DNA of 64,000 nucleotides from an uncultured Tenacibaculum sp. (GTDB taxonomy: Bacteria; Bacteroidota; Bacteroidia; Flavobacteriales; Flavobacteriaceae): the NCBI RefSeq assembly GCF_947494125.1, contig NZ_CANLTU010000003.1, positions 248,001 to 312,000 on the forward strand, read 5' to 3'. A program made the position numbers and the translations under genes. The notes under the pieces are model-generated. The model was given only the letters and a program-made list of their open reading frames with translations, did no database searches and had not been told where the DNA came from. This document shows positions 19,184 to 27,475 of the stretch, piece after piece (within the stretch, counting starts at the first letter, position 1; each line of letters opens with the position of its first letter).

Positions 19184-20510
19184 TAAATTAAAATCATACT
19201 TATTAAAAAACACATCTATATTACCTCTTGCCATTTTTAGAATGGCATTTGGTTTTTTATTATGTTTTTCTTTGTTTCGTTTCTTATATAATGGCTGGAT
19301 AGAAGATTGTTATACGAATCCAAATTTTCATTTTACATATCAGTTTTTTGATTGGATACGTCCTTTTAATGTTACTACCATGTATACTATTGTTATTATC
19401 TGTGCACTTTCTGCTCTTTTAATAGGTTTAGGTTTCTTATATAGGACAGCAACCATTGTATTCTTTTTTACATTTACGTACTTAGAATTAATAGAAAAAT
19501 CGTGGTATTTAAATCATTATTACTTTGTATCACTCGTTGCCTTTTTACTAATTCTAGTTCCAGCAAACCGAAATTTCTCAATAGATATAAAATTATTCCC
19601 GAAGATAAAACTGAATAAAACACCCAATTGGACTGTTGATATTTTTAAACTTCAATTAGTTACCGTTTACTTTTTTGGTGGAGTAGCTAAACTAAAGCAT
19701 GATTGGTTGTTTAATGCTCAACCTCTTAATATTTGGTTAAAAGCTAGAACAGACATACCAATAATCGGTTCTTTATTTGAATATGATATTACTCCTTATA
19801 TTTTTAGTTGGAGCGGAATGTTGTACGATTTAATAATTCCATTTTTATTATGGACAAAGAAAACGCGTCCTATCGCTTACTTTTTTGTTGTTATATTTCA
19901 TGTTTTAACACACATATTATTTAACATTGGAATGTTTCCTTGGGTAATGATTTTTGGTAGTTTAATTTTTATTACACAGCAGGAATGGAAGTCTATTTTT
20001 TCATTTATTACGTTTAAGTTTAAAGGCAATGAAATTAAAACATACGCTCCATTTAAAACACCAAAATTTATACTCTCTTTTTTAGCGTTCTTTTTTACTT
20101 TTCAAATTCTATTTCCATTACGTCATCACTTATTAACTGATAATTTATTGTGGACAGAAAATGGTTTTCGTTTTTCTTGGAATGTAATGTTAATGGAAAA
20201 AAATGGGTATACTGAATTTAGTATTATTGACAAAAATTCTACTAAGCATTGGGTTGAATATCCTTCTAGTAGATTATCTATTGTTCAAGAAAAGCAAATG
20301 AGTTTTCAACCAGATATGATATGGCAATACGCTAAATATTTAGAAAAGATATACTGTGAGAAAGGCTATAAAAATCTTGAGATTTATGTAAACTCTAAAG
20401 TTTCTTTAAATGGACGAGCATCTCAAACATTTATTGAACCCAAAAAGAATTTACTCGAAATAAAACAAATTGATGATATTTATAACTGCGTTACTAAATT
20501 ACAAAATTAA
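19170..20510 (+). CDS. HTTM domain (vitamin K gamma-carboxylase-like) membrane protein
   Basis: Multi-pass inner-membrane protein of the HTTM family, related by fold to vitamin K-dependent gamma-carboxylase, 446 aa. About eight hydrophobic segments fill residues 15-315. Conserved-looking stretches are LAIFRMAFGFLLCFSLFRFLY near the start, FGGVAKLKHDWL (about 167-178) and VIFHVLTHILFNIG. A soluble C-terminal ~130 residues follow. Its start lies inside the second imelysin gene. In bacteria the reaction of HTTM proteins is unknown; co-occurrence with imelysin and di-heme genes points to modification or export of those proteins (inference). Confidence 0.85.
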   Translation: MMVTSKLKSYLLKNTSILPLAIFRMAFGFLLCFSLFRFLYNGWIEDCYTNPNFHFTYQFFDWIRPFNVTTMYTIVIICALSALLIGLGFLYRTATIVFFFTFTYLELIEKSWYLNHYYFVSLVAFLLILVPANRNFSIDIKLFPKIKLNKTPNWTVDIFKLQLVTVYFFGGVAKLKHDWLFNAQPLNIWLKARTDIPIIGSLFEYDITPYIFSWSGMLYDLIIPFLLWTKKTRPIAYFFVVIFHVLTHILFNIGMFPWVMIFGSLIFITQQEWKSIFSFITFKFKGNEIKTYAPFKTPKFILSFLAFFFTFQILFPLRHHLLTDNLLWTENGFRFSWNVMLMEKNGYTEFSIIDKNSTKHWVEYPSSRLSIVQEKQMSFQPDMIWQYAKYLEKIYCEKGYKNLEIYVNSKVSLNGRASQTFIEPKKNLLEIKQIDDIYNCVTKLQN

Positions 20511-20532
20511 AGAAGTTTTTTTAAGCTTCTTT
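20509..20532. terminator. Bidirectional terminator between convergent genes
   Basis: AAAGAAG (20509-20515) pairs with CTTCTTT (20526-20532) and has T/A runs on both sides. It overlaps the stop codons of both the HTTM gene and the minus-strand 4-TM gene. Confidence 0.7.
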
Positions 20533-21015
20533 TTTTATGCGTAATTGACTCAATATTATAAGAACAGATAATCCAAATGACATAGTCATAAATAGCCCTG
20601 AAGCCATAATAATATACTTCATCCAAGTAATTCCTGTCCACATTAAATAAATACCTCCGAAGGTTAAAACAATAGAAACAAAAGGTTCAATCATTAAAAA
20701 CAATTTTACTTTTTTATTTATGCCTGTAGTAGATAAAATAGCTGCTAATAAAAAGAAAATTACCGACAGTGACAATATATGATTATGCACCATAGTTTTT
20801 ATCTCTCCCTTAGACTTTTTAAACTTCATAGTACTTGCCTCTTCATCATTTTCATTTCCTAAATAGCGTTCTTCAATTCCTTTAGGATTAGAGTTTGTAG
20901 TATCTTTAACAAATGATATTCCTCCAAAAAAACCAATACTTAAAGTGCATATGAAAGCAAGTATTAATAGTTTTATTTCTTTTGGGAAAAGGTGAATTAT
21001 TCCGTGAATTTGCAT
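20521..21015 (-). CDS. Four-helix membrane protein paired with the FMN-binding protein
   Basis: A 164-residue inner-membrane protein of no recognised family. Hydrophobic segments lie at about 15-35, 78-98, 104-124 and 132-156. A ~40-residue soluble loop after the first helix contains a charged stretch. His residues at helix edges (for example TMVHNHIL) could ligate heme or metal. Its ATG directly follows the stop of the FMN-binding gene with no gap, so the two are co-translated. A membrane electron-transfer pair is my inference. Confidence 0.7.
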   Translation of the reverse strand: MQIHGIIHLFPKEIKLLILAFICTLSIGFFGGISFVKDTTNSNPKGIEERYLGNENDEEASTMKFKKSKGEIKTMVHNHILSLSVIFFLLAAILSTTGINKKVKLFLMIEPFVSIVLTFGGIYLMWTGITWMKYIIMASGLFMTMSFGLSVLIILSQLRIKKEA

Positions 21016-21552
21016 TTATAGCACTTTATTTTGGTGAAGAATTTCTAAATTTTTAAGAAAATTATTTACAGCAATTGTCATAGAAGAAGCTGAAATTGTA
21101 GCTCCAGATATTGCTACTATATCTTTTTCATATCTCAATTTATCTTTTGGTGTTTTACCTATAAATTGCTTTAACCAACGCTTACTTCCGATTTCTCCTC
21201 CGTAATCTTCTCGGTAAATTAATACTTTAGTTTTAGCTACAATTAAATTTTCATCTAATAAAATTAAATAGTCAAACTCATCTGTTTTACTAGGAGCCTT
21301 ATCTAAAAAAGCATACCCTATTGTTTTTTCGTTTATAGCTATTTTAAATAAATTATCTTCTTTAATTTTCTCTTTTAACTGATTGTTAATTGAATCTGGA
21401 ACTATTACCTTATCTAAAGTAAATTTTTCAACACTAAAAGTTTTTCTAATTTCTTTTTCAACTTTTTTCTTAAGTCTTTTAGGAATACTAAACGATACTA
21501 AACCTATCGATGTAATAATTGCCAAAAAAGGTAAAAACATTCGTATTTTCAT
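21016..21552 (-). CDS. Exported FMN-binding domain protein
   Basis: A 178-residue protein with an N-terminal signal/anchor helix and a C-terminal FMN_bind domain, as in RnfG/NqrC and related electron carriers. The motif AISGATISASS (147-157) contains Thr152, the expected site of covalent FMN attachment by ApbE. The residue three before the Ser is Val, where flavinylation motifs usually have Asp, so attachment is less certain. It is co-translated with a 4-TM protein and preceded by a 9-5-9 palindrome box overlapping the promoter. Role inferred: extracytoplasmic flavin electron transfer linked to metal (iron) reduction. Confidence 0.82.
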   Translation of the reverse strand: MKIRMFLPFLAIITSIGLVSFSIPKRLKKKVEKEIRKTFSVEKFTLDKVIVPDSINNQLKEKIKEDNLFKIAINEKTIGYAFLDKAPSKTDEFDYLILLDENLIVAKTKVLIYREDYGGEIGSKRWLKQFIGKTPKDKLRYEKDIVAISGATISASSMTIAVNNFLKNLEILHQNKVL

Positions 21553-21556
21553 ATTG

Positions 21557-21583
21557 CAAAAATATTAGAATTAGTCTAAATAA
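21557..21583 (-). promoter_or_regulatory. -7 element and 9-5-9 palindrome box before the FMN-binding gene
   Basis: Minus strand: TATTTTTG at 21564-21557 is a -7 element immediately before the ATG (21552). Overlapping it, the plus strand 21561-21583 reads AATATTAGA-ATTAG-TCTAAATAA; the right half is a perfect match to the shared palindrome, the left half 6 of 9. The arrangement would let a repressor occlude the promoter. Confidence 0.6.
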
Positions 21584-21593
21584 AAAACAAAAA

Positions 21594-21622
21594 TCGAACC
21601 AAATTATAAAAACTTGATTCGA
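21594..21622 (-). terminator. Terminator after the porin gene
   Basis: TCGAACCAA (21594-21602) pairs with TTGATTCGA (21614-21622) with one mismatch; on the minus strand it is followed by TTTTTGTTTTTT. It separates the porin from the FMN/4-TM pair. Confidence 0.7.
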
Positions 21623-21655
21623 CTTTTGCAAATAATAACAAACTTTTAATTGGAA

Positions 21656-22822
21656 TTAGAACCAAACACCAAAACCTAAGTTTAATTGTTTAATTGTTTG
21701 ACCTCCAACTACAGCATTGTTTTTAAATTGGTAATCTGCTTTAAATGCAGCTCCTGGAGCAACTTTATAAGTTAAACCAAAAGTCCATTCATTACGATCG
21801 TAAGCAAGATTTTTAACTAATCCTCCTTCTGTTGATGCATGCGTATCATAATCTTCGTAACGTGCAAAAGCAAATAATTGTTGCTTTTTATCTTGTGGTA
21901 ATAAGTTATATGCAGTTTCTAAATACCATCCTTGTAAAGCGCTTCCTAAATCAGAACCGTAATAAGCATTGTATTCTTTAGAATCTGAAACACTAGCATG
22001 AATAAACTGACCTCTAGCAGTAAAACGTTGGTATGCATAACGAGCATCTAAACCTAACATTGCAACTCCTACATCAGATCCTGCTATATCTTGAATAGCT
22101 CTTTCAGATTGAGTTCTTCCAAAATATCCAGATAAACCTAAACGTAAACCTGGTAATCCATAATAATCTAACTTACCAGAAAAGTTAACATTATTCATCA
22201 TAGATTCAGCTCCTTTTTGACGTCCATTACGGAAACCGTTTGATCCTCCTAATAATTTAGAACCGTTTTTAGAAACAAATCCGTTAAACATATAAGCTTG
22301 GTAGCGTAAAGATGCTTCATCCCATCTACCTGAAACTCCTAAACCAATTTCTCTCCAAGTTGAAGGTATAATTGATTTATCCATACTTGGTCTTTCAACT
22401 CCATTGAAAGTTGTTGGCTCGTGGTATTCATTTACAATACCCATTGGTACTAACATTAAACCTGCTCTTACATTTACATTATCAGTTACACTGTACTGTA
22501 AGAAAGCTTGCTCAACATATACTTCTTTTACGTGTTCAAACTCTAATTCTGTTATGAATTGAGTTCTTTCGTTAAATTTATAACCAAATAACATTACAAC
22601 TCTATGAACATCTAATTCTGCATTCTTTCCTGTTGCTCTGTTATAATGTACTTCTCCGTATCCACCAACTGTTAAACCTTTTTGATTTAAGTTTGATGAT
22701 AAAATACGTTGTGCAGCATTCTGCTGACTTTGTGGGTTTGTAGGTATACTATCTTGTGGTGCAGATTGTGCATTTGCAAATAAAGATGCCCCCGCTAATA
22801 ATGAGAAAAATATTTTTTTCAT
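21656..22822 (-). CDS. OprO/OprP-type outer-membrane porin
   Basis: A 388-residue outer-membrane beta-barrel of the phosphate-selective porin O/P family. The signal peptide ends ANAQS. Features are the early strand GGYGEVHYNR, MLFGYKF, ITELEFEH, VRAGLMLVPMGIVNEYHEPTTF, STWREIGLGVSG and a C-terminal LNLGFGVWF with a terminal aromatic residue, as expected for BAM-inserted barrels. The substrate is not given by sequence; context suggests iron complexes or phosphate. The promoter is consensus-like and has three copies of the 9-5-9 box around it, more than any other gene here. It has its own terminator. Confidence 0.88.
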   Translation of the reverse strand: MKKIFFSLLAGASLFANAQSAPQDSIPTNPQSQQNAAQRILSSNLNQKGLTVGGYGEVHYNRATGKNAELDVHRVVMLFGYKFNERTQFITELEFEHVKEVYVEQAFLQYSVTDNVNVRAGLMLVPMGIVNEYHEPTTFNGVERPSMDKSIIPSTWREIGLGVSGRWDEASLRYQAYMFNGFVSKNGSKLLGGSNGFRNGRQKGAESMMNNVNFSGKLDYYGLPGLRLGLSGYFGRTQSERAIQDIAGSDVGVAMLGLDARYAYQRFTARGQFIHASVSDSKEYNAYYGSDLGSALQGWYLETAYNLLPQDKKQQLFAFARYEDYDTHASTEGGLVKNLAYDRNEWTFGLTYKVAPGAAFKADYQFKNNAVVGGQTIKQLNLGFGVWF

Positions 22823-22824
22823 TT

Positions 22825-22847
22825 TTATTTAGATTTACTTTAAATAA
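22825..22847 (-). promoter_or_regulatory. 9-5-9 palindrome box in the porin leader
   Basis: TTATTTAGA-TTTAC-TTTAAATAA on the plus strand, the best left half of all copies. It lies in the short 5' leader, 2 bases before the porin ATG. Confidence 0.6.
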
Positions 22848-22864
22848 GTTTTTGTTTACGGGTG

Positions 22865-22895
22865 CAAAAATAGTGGAGTTTATTAATTCAACAAA
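22865..22895 (-). promoter_or_regulatory. Promoter of the porin gene
   Basis: Minus strand: TTTG (22895-22892), 19 bases, TATTTTTG (22872-22865), matching TTTG-N19-TAnnTTTG. The predicted start lies ~35 bases before the ATG. Confidence 0.75.
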
Positions 22896-22897
22896 GT

Positions 22898-22954
22898 TAA
22901 TTAAGATTTATTTTAAATAAACTTTAACAGTCTATTTAAAATAAATCTTAATTA
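22898..22954 (-). promoter_or_regulatory. Two upstream 9-5-9 boxes of the porin gene
   Basis: 22898-22920 reads TAATTAAGA-TTTAT-TTTAAATAA and 22932-22954 reads CTATTTAAA-ATAAA-TCTTAATTA, imperfect copies of the shared palindrome directly upstream of the -33 box, 11 bases apart. Confidence 0.5.
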
Positions 22955-22970
22955 ATTATAAATCAATAAA

Positions 22971-24485
22971 TTACTTATTTTCTTTCAAAAATTCTATAAC
23001 AGCTTTTCTTATATCAAAGCTCAATTCTGATGATTCTGGCTTATAAACATTAAGAACTCCTGGGTTTTTATCTGATAGCATTGGAATATCAAGACCTCTA
23101 AGTAAGTAATCTGAAAAAGCTACTTTGTAAACTTTTTTATCTTCTATTACTTTTCCATTAATTACCCATTCTTCACCTGCCTTTTTAACGTTATAACGTT
23201 GTAAATAAGCTCCAGTTCCTACAGATTTTAATCCGTAGTCTAAAACTTCTTTAAGTAAACTTCCTTTAATATCAACTTTAAGAATAGCTCCTCCATATGG
23301 TAATACTCTAAATATATCAACAATATTTACATCACCTTCTAATTCGTCATCTATACGAACTGAACCTCCATTTACCAAGGCACAATCTACTTTATTATCA
23401 TAAGCAAAGCTCATTGCTTTTGTTATGATATCTCCCATATTTGTTTGTACTGTTCTTATTGGTGTTTCTCTAGCATCTAAAGGAATAGTTGCTTTGTAAA
23501 TTACTTCATACGGATTTGGTACAATGTCTTGTATTTTATTATTTAGAACCTTTTGCCATTTTTCTACAACAACATTTACCTTTTCATCAGGTAAAATTTG
23601 ATCATTTATTTTTTTTAATTCAGATTTAAATTCAACTTTTTTTGTTGTTGGATCGTATTCAAATCTATGTATGTATACCGTTTTTGCATTAGCATCTGCC
23701 TTAGTAATAATAACCTCTCCTACCTTATCGTAACTATTTGTATGCTCATGTCCTCCCATAATTAAAGGAACATTTGGTAACATTTCAGCTATCTTTTTAT
23801 CTTGAGTTATTGAAGCATGTGTTAAACCAATTACAACATCAACTTTGTCTTTGATGTCATTATAAGATCGTTCTATTTCCTTATACATGTCTCCATAATA
23901 CACATAACTTCTTGGATTTGATGGAATACATACACTTATAAAACCTACTTTTAATGTTGTTCCATCTTCATTTTTAAATTCTTTTATAAATGAATCTTTT
24001 AACGATTTTTTTTCTCCGTTAACTATTTTATGAAAATACTCATGTTTACCGTCAACATTATGCAAAACATTGGCTGATATCCAATCAAACTTACTTTCAT
24101 TTAATCTTTCTTGTAAGTTCGTATAACTTAAATCAAACTCATGGTTTCCAAACGCTACTAAATCAAAATTCATAGCATTCATTACTTCCACCATTTGCTT
24201 CCCTCTAACTCTAGAACCATTTACTTTCATAGTTCCTATTAATGAAGGGTTTAAAAAATCTCCTGCTAATACAAGCATTGTATTTTTATCTTCTTTTAAT
24301 AACTCTTGATGTACAGTTTCTACTCTAGCCATACCTCCAAACTTACCTCCTTGAATTGGTGCTATTTCATATACGTCATTTAATTGAAGTATATTAAAGT
24401 TGATTTTACTTGTTTCTTTTTTTGAGTCACAACTAACCGTAACAATAGCTATGGCTATTATTAAAAAATATTTTATTGATTTCAT
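22971..24485 (-). CDS. 5'-nucleotidase / UshA-type metallophosphoesterase lipoprotein
   Basis: Exported two-domain nucleotidase that hydrolyses nucleotides (5'-nucleotidase and 2',3'-cyclic phosphodiesterase families), 504 aa. The lipobox is VSCD (Cys19). Metal-site motifs of the N-terminal metallophosphoesterase domain are LQLNDVYEI, GNHEFD and GGHEHT; the first family motif is usually LNDxHG, so its His is replaced here by Tyr. The C-terminal substrate domain has NGGSVR. It follows the HExxH gene after 31 bases and precedes the porin by 148 bases. Nucleotide scavenging for phosphate is the likely role. Confidence 0.9.
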   Translation of the reverse strand: MKSIKYFLIIAIAIVTVSCDSKKETSKINFNILQLNDVYEIAPIQGGKFGGMARVETVHQELLKEDKNTMLVLAGDFLNPSLIGTMKVNGSRVRGKQMVEVMNAMNFDLVAFGNHEFDLSYTNLQERLNESKFDWISANVLHNVDGKHEYFHKIVNGEKKSLKDSFIKEFKNEDGTTLKVGFISVCIPSNPRSYVYYGDMYKEIERSYNDIKDKVDVVIGLTHASITQDKKIAEMLPNVPLIMGGHEHTNSYDKVGEVIITKADANAKTVYIHRFEYDPTTKKVEFKSELKKINDQILPDEKVNVVVEKWQKVLNNKIQDIVPNPYEVIYKATIPLDARETPIRTVQTNMGDIITKAMSFAYDNKVDCALVNGGSVRIDDELEGDVNIVDIFRVLPYGGAILKVDIKGSLLKEVLDYGLKSVGTGAYLQRYNVKKAGEEWVINGKVIEDKKVYKVAFSDYLLRGLDIPMLSDKNPGVLNVYKPESSELSFDIRKAVIEFLKENK

Positions 24486-24516
24486 TAAGCGTTTTTTTAA
24501 ATTTTACTTTACAAAC

Positions 24517-25323
24517 TTAGTGTAAGTACTTGCGTGTATTCTTTCTTATTTGTTTTCGATAAGCTACTAACTCAGGAAATTGATAAAAAAAATTTATTTT
24601 TTTGTCAGCTATTGTACGTGGCTTTCTAATTCTTCTTGATCTCAAAACAAAAGCAGTCCAGCTTTCTACAATATCTTCTTCAGGGCTTTCTGCAGCATAA
24701 TCTGTTAAAAATTCTGAACGATTATTATTATACAAGTCGTATAATTTCTCTACACAATTTGCTTCTGTATAGCAGTATTTTTTCTGAATTGTATCCCACC
24801 TTTCTAACAAATTTCCTTTCCAAAATAAGTTTACAAATCTGTTTATATAACTATTCTTATAGGCTTCTCCCTCCAAGGTTAAATACAATTCTCCCTCTTT
24901 TTGTCTTTCTTTAGTAGTTGGCCTTATTTGAGTTCTATTTAAAGTTAACAAATGTCCAAACTCATGAACCATTGTGTATACAGATTCATGTAACCTTCTC
25001 TTATCCTTTGTTTTAAGATCTACATCTTTAATATCGATTTCTAACTGCCATTTATCATTTCTAGAGTTTAAAGAAACAAGAGCTCCTGTTTTCTCGTCAA
25101 TTCCATCAGTCATTAAAACAATACGTTTAATGTATTTTTTTGTTAGCTTTTGAGGGAAAATTCTATTAAATTCATTCCAATAATAATTAGCTAAATCATT
25201 TTTATTAGATTTATTTTTTAATAAAATTCCATTTTTTATTTGCCATACTCCTACTCTTCTATCAATTGTTGATTGATAAAATGTAGAGAATAAGAAAAAA
25301 AGAGTTATAATTTTAAACTTCAT
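24517..25323 (-). CDS. Exported putative zinc metallopeptidase (HEFGH)
   Basis: A 268-residue protein with an N-terminal signal peptide (hydrophobic 5-16) and a zincin motif HEFGH (His120, Glu121, His124) preceded by MV. A downstream acidic region, NRSEFLTDYAAESPEEDIVESW (split by several residues), may supply the third zinc ligand: AAESPEEDIVESWT resembles the family of putative zinc-binding peptidases with a distal Glu. It has 6 bases between it and the HMG-CoA lyase gene upstream, hence one operon. The substrate is unknown. The catalytic site is visible, the family name is not certain. Confidence 0.75.
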   Translation of the reverse strand: MKFKIITLFFLFSTFYQSTIDRRVGVWQIKNGILLKNKSNKNDLANYYWNEFNRIFPQKLTKKYIKRIVLMTDGIDEKTGALVSLNSRNDKWQLEIDIKDVDLKTKDKRRLHESVYTMVHEFGHLLTLNRTQIRPTTKERQKEGELYLTLEGEAYKNSYINRFVNLFWKGNLLERWDTIQKKYCYTEANCVEKLYDLYNNNRSEFLTDYAAESPEEDIVESWTAFVLRSRRIRKPRTIADKKINFFYQFPELVAYRKQIRKNTRKYLH

Positions 25324-25329
25324 TATTTA

Positions 25330-26187
25330 TTAAAAAACTTCTAGTGCTTTATTATACGCACTTTCAAAACTCATTGGTTTAATATTAGTTTCAACTTTCT
25401 CAGCTGTAAAATAAGATAATAATTTTTCAGTTGGCATATTACCTGTTAATTCATCTTTTGCCATTGGACAACCTCCATACCCTTTAATTGCTCCATCAAA
25501 ACGACGACAACCTGCTTTAAAAGCACTGTTTACTTTTTCGTGCCATTTTGTAGGGGTTGTATGCAAATGAGCTCCAAACTCAATTTGTGGGTAACTTGGT
25601 ATCAAATTTGAATATAAATAATTGATATCCTCTGGAGTTGAACTACCAATTGTATCTGATAATGATAATATTCTAACACCTAGTTTAGATAATTTTTCAG
25701 TCCACTCTCCTACTATATCTACATTCCAAGGATCTCCATACGGATTTCCAAATCCCATTGATAAATATGCTACAACTTCTTTATTTGTTCTATTTGCAAT
25801 AGCCAATACTTCCTTTAATGTATCTATTGACTGTTCTATTGTCTTATGTGTATTTCGCATTTGAAAATTTTCGGAGATTGAAAAAGGATATCCTAAATAA
25901 TTAATCTCTTCAAATTGAGATGCATCATTTGCACCACGAACATTTGCAACAATTGCTAATAATTTACTTTTTGTTGTTGATAAATCTAATTTTGATAAAA
26001 CCTCTGCGGTATCTCTCATTTGAGGAATCGCTTTTGGTGAAACAAAACTTCCAAAATCTATTGTATCAAAACCTACTTTTAACAATGAGTTAATATATTT
26101 TGCCTTCAACTCTGTTGGAATAAAATGACTTTTAATTCCTTGCATTGCATCCCGTGGGCATTCTATAATTTTAACACTGTCAATCAT
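25330..26187 (-). CDS. Hydroxymethylglutaryl-CoA lyase
   Basis: TIM-barrel enzyme that splits HMG-CoA into acetoacetate and acetyl-CoA, the last step of leucine degradation, in the cytoplasm. It has the early motif IIECPRDAMQG with Arg12, the substrate and metal region of the barrel, GAHLHT (metal His) and the signature GGCPMAKDELTGN with catalytic Cys240. At 285 aa it is typical. A TATATTTG -7 element (minus strand 26200-26193) sits so close to the ATG that the message may be nearly leaderless. It shares an operon with the metallopeptidase and nucleotidase genes without an obvious functional link. Confidence 0.93.
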   Translation of the reverse strand: MIDSVKIIECPRDAMQGIKSHFIPTELKAKYINSLLKVGFDTIDFGSFVSPKAIPQMRDTAEVLSKLDLSTTKSKLLAIVANVRGANDASQFEEINYLGYPFSISENFQMRNTHKTIEQSIDTLKEVLAIANRTNKEVVAYLSMGFGNPYGDPWNVDIVGEWTEKLSKLGVRILSLSDTIGSSTPEDINYLYSNLIPSYPQIEFGAHLHTTPTKWHEKVNSAFKAGCRRFDGAIKGYGGCPMAKDELTGNMPTEKLLSYFTAEKVETNIKPMSFESAYNKALEVF

Positions 26188-26192
26188 TGTGC

Positions 26193-26200
26193 CAAATATA
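26193..26200 (-). promoter_or_regulatory. -7 element for HMG-CoA lyase gene
   Basis: Minus strand TATATTTG, 5 bases before the ATG at 26187; predicted start at or next to the ATG. No -33 box at standard distance. The rest of the gap to 26379 shows nothing recognisable. Confidence 0.4.
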
Positions 26201-26379
26201 CATATTTAGATTCATTTTTTCTGTTCAACTTTCTCTTCATTTGAACACGATAATTTAAAACAGCTAACCTTTTAAATAACAAATATTTACATTCCAAAAA
26301 CAACAAATCTCAAAAAAAAAGTTACTTTTATTAAAAATAAACTGTCACAATTTAAAAAGTAAATTGTCTCTAGTATAGA

Positions 26380-26955
26380 ATGATTTCTTTGGAGTCTAAA
26401 AAAACACATATCAACCAACTAATCGAACGCTGTAAGAAAAACGATAGCACTGCGCAAATGCAAGTGTATGATGCCTATTATAAAGCAATGTATAATACAT
26501 CATATCGTATTTTAAAAGACGAGTTTGAAGCTGAAGATTTAATTCAAGAAGCTTTTTTAACCGCTTTTTCTAAGCTACATACTTTTAAAGGTGAAGTTAC
26601 CTTTGGAGCTTGGCTTAAAAGAATTGTAATTAATAAAAGTTTAACCCAACTCAAGAAGAATATTCGTTATGATGAAGTAAAAATGGAGGTAGTTTCAAAC
26701 TATGAAGTTGAAGAAACAACTATAGATTATAGTTCTTTAAATGTAAAACAAGTAATGGATAGTTTACAAAGTTTAAAAAACAGCTATCGAGTTATACTTA
26801 CATTAAATTTAATTGAGGGATATGATTATGAAGAAATTTCTCAAATATTAAAGTACACCAACGAAAATGTACGTACTACTATATCTAGAGCAAAAAAGAA
26901 ATTAAAGCAAGTTTTACTTGCCAACACTAATAAAACACAAGTATATGGAGGATAA
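26380..26955 (+). CDS. ECF-family RNA polymerase sigma factor
   Basis: Alternative sigma factor of 191 aa. Region 2 (about 22-90) contains the -10-binding and core-binding pattern EAEDLIQEAFLTAFSKL, and region 4 (about 125-182) has the helix-turn-helix YDYEEISQIL...VRTTISRAKKKL. Its last 11 bases overlap the start of a single-pass membrane protein, the usual position of an anti-sigma factor. With the following exported DUF4097-type protein it makes a three-gene signalling operon. The extracellular signal is unknown. Confidence 0.92.
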   Translation: MISLESKKTHINQLIERCKKNDSTAQMQVYDAYYKAMYNTSYRILKDEFEAEDLIQEAFLTAFSKLHTFKGEVTFGAWLKRIVINKSLTQLKKNIRYDEVKMEVVSNYEVEETTIDYSSLNVKQVMDSLQSLKNSYRVILTLNLIEGYDYEEISQILKYTNENVRTTISRAKKKLKQVLLANTNKTQVYGG

Positions 26956-27475
26956 ATTACATCAGTTTTTTGATGAAAATGATTTCGATATTTTCGAACC
27001 TCATTCTGGTCATTTAGATCGTTTTAAAAGAAAACTAGAGCAGCCTAAAAAAAATAACAAGCCAACTATATTTTGGATGAGTATTGCTGCTTCTGTTGTA
27101 TTGGTCTTAGGTTTTTATCTTGGTAGCTATCAACAAAAAAGTGTTTACGATTTAGCAGATGTGTCACCAAAAATGGCAGAAGCGCAAAGTTTTTTTGTTT
27201 CAACAATTAATCAAGAATTAAAAGAAATTGAACAGTATCGAAATATTGAAACAGAATCAATAATAGAAGATTCTTTAGATGAAATTGAAGATTTAGAAGA
27301 TCGCTACAAGACATTAATTACAGAGTTAACAAAGAATGTAAATAAAAGACAGATCATTCAAAAAATGATCACAAATTACCAACAAAGATTAGAAGTTTTA
27401 GAAAGACTTTTATTACAATTAGAATTACAAAAAAACCCAGCAAAATTAGAACTTAAAGACGATGAAATTATATAA
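26945..27475 (+). CDS. Membrane-anchored anti-sigma-like protein
   Basis: A 176-residue protein from ATG 26945 (a longer TTG start at 26918 is less likely). The short cytoplasmic N-terminus contains HLDRFKRKL, a motif common at the start of such flavobacterial regulators. One membrane helix spans 41-62, and a highly charged, coiled-coil-prone external region (about 80-170) follows. It overlaps the ECF sigma gene by 11 bases and the next gene by 14. Sequence does not match a classical zinc anti-sigma domain, so the role is inferred from topology and position. Confidence 0.72.
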   Translation: MEDKLHQFFDENDFDIFEPHSGHLDRFKRKLEQPKKNNKPTIFWMSIAASVVLVLGFYLGSYQQKSVYDLADVSPKMAEAQSFFVSTINQELKEIEQYRNIETESIIEDSLDEIEDLEDRYKTLITELTKNVNKRQIIQKMITNYQQRLEVLERLLLQLELQKNPAKLELKDDEII

